From: Chloroflexota bacterium
GTDB taxonomy: Bacteria; Chloroflexota; Anaerolineae; Aggregatilineales; Phototrophicaceae
DNA: 8,279 nucleotides
Assembly: GCA_003242205.1 (NCBI GenBank)
Contig: QGUR01000206.1
Coordinates: 1-8,279, forward strand
Direction: 5' to 3'
How positions within the stretch are numbered: position 1 is the first letter of the stretch; every line of letters begins with the position of its first letter. The notes under the pieces were generated by a model that was not told where the DNA came from, ran no database searches, and saw only the letters and a list, made by a program, of their open reading frames with translations. Shown one piece after another: positions 6,158 through 8,279 of the stretch. The position numbers and the translations under genes are program-made.

Positions 6158-6192
6158 ACTATCGTACACCGTTCGTCAAGAAGCGGGCATCC

Positions 6193-6216
6193 AACGAAAG
6201 GCGGAGATTCGCCGCC
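6193..6216 (-). terminator. Probable weak intrinsic terminator of the ABC permease operon
   Basis: On the minus strand GGCGG, loop CGAATCT, CCGCC is followed directly by TTTCGTT. It begins about 51 nt after the restored permease stop at 6268. The stem is only 5 bp, but all G:C, and the T-rich tail is in the right place. It would separate the exporter operon from the glycosyltransferase promoter. Confidence 0.45.
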
Positions 6217-6267
6217 AGAGCGCGAGAAAGCCGGTCTCAGGAAGCGCGTGGGCTGCGGATCTGGCCG

Positions 6268-7523
6268 CTACTCGTAGCGGAAGCGGGCCACGCCGATGAG
6301 GAACAGGACAGCCGTCGCCGCCAGCAGCACGCCGATTGGAACCAGCACGGTGCTGAGGCTGCCGCCGTAAAAAATCAGGCTGCGAAAACCGTCCATCGCC
6401 CACGCGACCGGCGACAGATGGCCCAGCGTCCGCACCACGAAGGCACGATCTCCAGCGGCCACCACGCGCCGCCGAGCGGAGCCAGCGTCAGCGTCAGGAA
6501 CAGCGACAGCCCTTCGGCCTGCCCTTCCGAGCGCACGAACGTCAGCAGCGCCAGCGTCAGCGCAGTGATGCAGGCGACGTACGATACCATGATCAGGATC
6601 AGCGCGACGGGATCATCGCCGTAGCGAATGCCGAGCAGATAGCCAAACCCGAACAGCACGCCGTACTGGATCATGCCGAACGCGAATCGCGCCAGCAGCT
6701 TGCCGCCCACGATCTGCGCCCGCGACACCGGCATCATCACCAGCCGTTGAAACGTCCAGTTCCGGCGCTCCTGCAGAAAGGCGGACAGCGCCGGGAACAC
6801 GGCGAACATGACGTACATCGTGCCGATACCGGGAATGGACTGCGAAAACCCTTCACCGCCGGATGATGCGCCTTCGCTCACCGGCGCTTCGACATACACT
6901 ATCCGAACCGGCTCCCCCGCCCAGATGCGTTCGGCCCGTTCGTACAGCGCGGCCCGCACGTCGTCGCCCGCTGCGCCATCCGCGCCGGTGACGCCGGAGA
7001 CGATCTCAGCGCCGACACGGGCAGCGACCAGCGCGGCGCTCCAACGCTGCGTCACCGTTTGCAGCGCCTGCTGGATATAGCTCGGCGCGGAGGCGTCCTC
7101 GTTCGAGCGATAAACCAGTTCGACCGGTTCGCCCGCCGCCAGCGCCTCGCCGAACCCGGCGGGGATCAGGATGAGCGCTAGCGACCGCTGCGCGCGCACG
7201 CGCTCGGTGGCCAGCGCCTCGTCGAGCGCCGCGCCGCCCAGCCCGCACGGGTCGCCGGCCGTATTGTCCATCGGGCACAGCAGCAGGCTGGTATTGGCCG
7301 CGCGCAAATCGTCGAGGAAGGCGGCGGAACGCGCGCTTTGATCGCCGTCGATCACATCGACGATCACATCGGGCGCGGCAGCAGGCCCGCCCAGCGAAGC
7401 GCCGTTGGCGATGCCGACCGCCAGCGCGATGCCGACGGGGATGACGACCAGATTGAGGAAGATGCCGCGTTCCTTCAGGATGATACGCAGGTCGTTCAGC
7501 GCAATGGCGAGCACTTTACGCAT
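6268..7523 (-). CDS. ABC-2 type transporter permease, interrupted by a one-base frameshift near the C-terminus
   Basis: This is an integral membrane subunit of an ABC exporter of the ABC2_membrane_3 (NatB-like) type. TM1 lies at about 20-39. A large extracytoplasmic domain follows (about 42-230; Cys83 and Cys93 could pair). Then come TM2 near 233-250, the ATPase-coupling segment QERRNWTFQRLVMMP (251-265), and TM3-TM5 within 276-352. After GGAWWPLEIVP (351-361) the frame ends in 21 unrelated residues and stops at 6375. The normal continuation, starting FVVRTLGHLSPVAWAMDGF, ending RFRYE and carrying TM6, is in the next frame and stops at 6268. One missing base near 6441-6443 (for example GGG read as GG on the plus strand) restores a 418-aa protein. 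ATG 7523 has an AGGAG 6 nt upstream. It may be a sequencing indel or a real defect; as read, the product is 382 aa and lacks TM6. Confidence 0.85.
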
Positions 7524-7529
7524 GGGCGT

Positions 7530-7534
7530 CTCCT
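7530..7534 (-). promoter_or_regulatory. SD of the second permease, overlapping the first permease's stop codon
   Basis: AGGAG overlaps the TAG stop (7533-7535) of the upstream permease and lies 6 nt before ATG 7523. Only 9 bp separate the genes, so they are co-transcribed and probably translationally coupled. Confidence 0.75.
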
Positions 7535-8279
7535 AAATGTCAAGCCGCCGGTTGAAGATGATGACGCCGAGCAGGAACATCACCGCCCCCAACCCGAACA
7601 GCACCAGCAAGTGCAGGCCGATATTCGTCTCGCCCAGCGACAGCCGGGTGAAGGCGTCGATGCTCCAGTAGTTGAGCGTGAACTGCCGCAGCGTTTGGAG
7701 GATGGGCAATCCCTCGGTGCTGAAAAACGTGCCGCCGAGAACGCTCATCGCCAGTATGACGGCGGTGCCAACGACGTTCCCCTGCTCCGGCGTGCGAACC
7801 AGCGCCGTGAGCAACGCGCCCAGCCCGGACGCGGCCAGCGCCGCCGCGCCGATCGCCAGCGCAATGGCGAGCAGGTTATCGCCCCAGATCAACCGGACTT
7901 GCCCGCTGAGCAGGCTGCCGACGAGCGTCAGGAAGATGAACAGCAGGACGAGTTGCAGCACGGCGCTGGCGAACGTGCCCGCCAGCTTGCCCAGCAGAAT
8001 GACCATGCGCGGCGTCGGCGTCGCCAGCAGCCGCTGTAGCGTGCCGTTCTGGCGCTCATACATAATGCCATTCGCACTGGCCTGCGCCATGAACATCATG
8101 AACATGACCGAGACGCCCGCGCCAAACATGGCCAGCGGGTTGAAAGTCGTCACAGCCTCGCCCTGCACCGTCTGGGTTTCCAGCGTGATGAGCGCGTTTG
8201 CCGGGTCAAAGGCCGGCGAGAAATCAGGCTCGAACTCGCCCAGCAACCGCAGTCCGATCAGCGGATTTTGTTGCGCCTG
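7533..8279 (-). CDS. ABC-2 type transporter permease (N-terminus beyond the window)
   Basis: The last 248 residues of an ABC exporter membrane subunit are visible; the frame is open to the window edge, so the start and TM1 lie outside. The first roughly 50 visible residues belong to the extracytoplasmic domain. A membrane helix follows (NPLAMFGAGVSVMFMMFM), then the coupling segment YERQNGTLQRLLATPTPR that contacts the ATPase, then four more hydrophobic helices, ending in IIFNRRLDI. This is the standard six-helix ABC-2 core. With the following permease it probably forms a heterodimer, driven by an ATPase encoded just beyond the right edge. Such ABC-ATPase/permease/permease operons export drugs, lipids, ions or peptides; the substrate is not evident here. 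An internal TTG at 8246 lies in mid-domain and is not a start. Confidence 0.88.
   Translation of the reverse strand, partial: QAQQNPLIGLRLLGEFEPDFSPAFDPANALITLETQTVQGEAVTTFNPLAMFGAGVSVMFMMFMAQASANGIMYERQNGTLQRLLATPTPRMVILLGKLAGTFASAVLQLVLLFIFLTLVGSLLSGQVRLIWGDNLLAIALAIGAAALAASGLGALLTALVRTPEQGNVVGTAVILAMSVLGGTFFSTEGLPILQTLRQFTLNYWSIDAFTRLSLGETNIGLHLLVLFGLGAVMFLLGVIIFNRRLDI

Noticed and set aside
7497..7873. 17-nt direct repeat (7497-7513 and 7857-7873), exactly 360 bp apart
   Set aside because: Both copies encode Leu-Ala-Ile-Ala-Leu in hydrophobic parts of the two permeases with the favoured codons, so coding explains it.
7338..8039. 233-codon plus-strand frame over the ABC permeases
   Set aside because: Its Gln/Arg/Asp/Glu-rich composition is the antisense image of hydrophobic membrane helices.

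Overview
This is a gene-dense, high-GC stretch (about 60-65% G+C by eye) of a bacterial chromosome. The protein types suggest a member of the Chloroflexota, possibly Anaerolineae: a Thr/Pro-rich lipoprotein with FG-GAP-like repeats, a GT1 'MGT-type' glycosyltransferase and tandem ABC-2 permeases. Two genes also look leaderless while others have Shine-Dalgarno (SD) sites. The taxon is an inference from protein style, not from a marker gene. I see no phage, transposon, CRISPR, tRNA or rRNA.

Left part (1-3008): a GNAT acetyltransferase (minus strand, cut by the window edge) diverges from a 435-aa lipoprotein gene across only 36 bp. That gap holds overlapping -10 elements, one for each direction. 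The lipoprotein gene is followed on the plus strand by a cytosolic M20 (CPG2-like) metallopeptidase with its own promoter, a leader of about 120 nt and a good SD.

Middle (3009-3385): a 377-bp gap between convergent genes. It has no credible gene. It holds an 18-bp-stem hairpin, several TGCAG/CTGCA motifs and a probable terminator for the gene to the right.

Right part (3386-8279, all minus strand, so transcription runs from right to left). First comes an ABC-2 exporter operon whose ATPase is presumably beyond the right edge: a permease (partial here), then a second permease 9 bp later. The second permease is interrupted near its C-terminus by a one-base frameshift. A probable terminator and a CRP-like palindrome separate this operon from a complete GT1 glycosyltransferase. 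That gene ends at a strong nested hairpin. Last is a membrane-anchored HEWLHH zinc metalloprotease of unrecognised family, apparently expressed from a leaderless promoter.

Taken together the genes concern the cell surface and small-molecule handling: export, glycosylation, an envelope protease, a lipoprotein and amidohydrolase/peptidase chemistry. Nothing in the sequence proves a single dedicated system. The points most worth a second look are the shared divergent promoter with leaderless start, the second leaderless start, the uncharacterised protease, the permease frameshift, the hairpin in the convergent gap and the CRP-like site.
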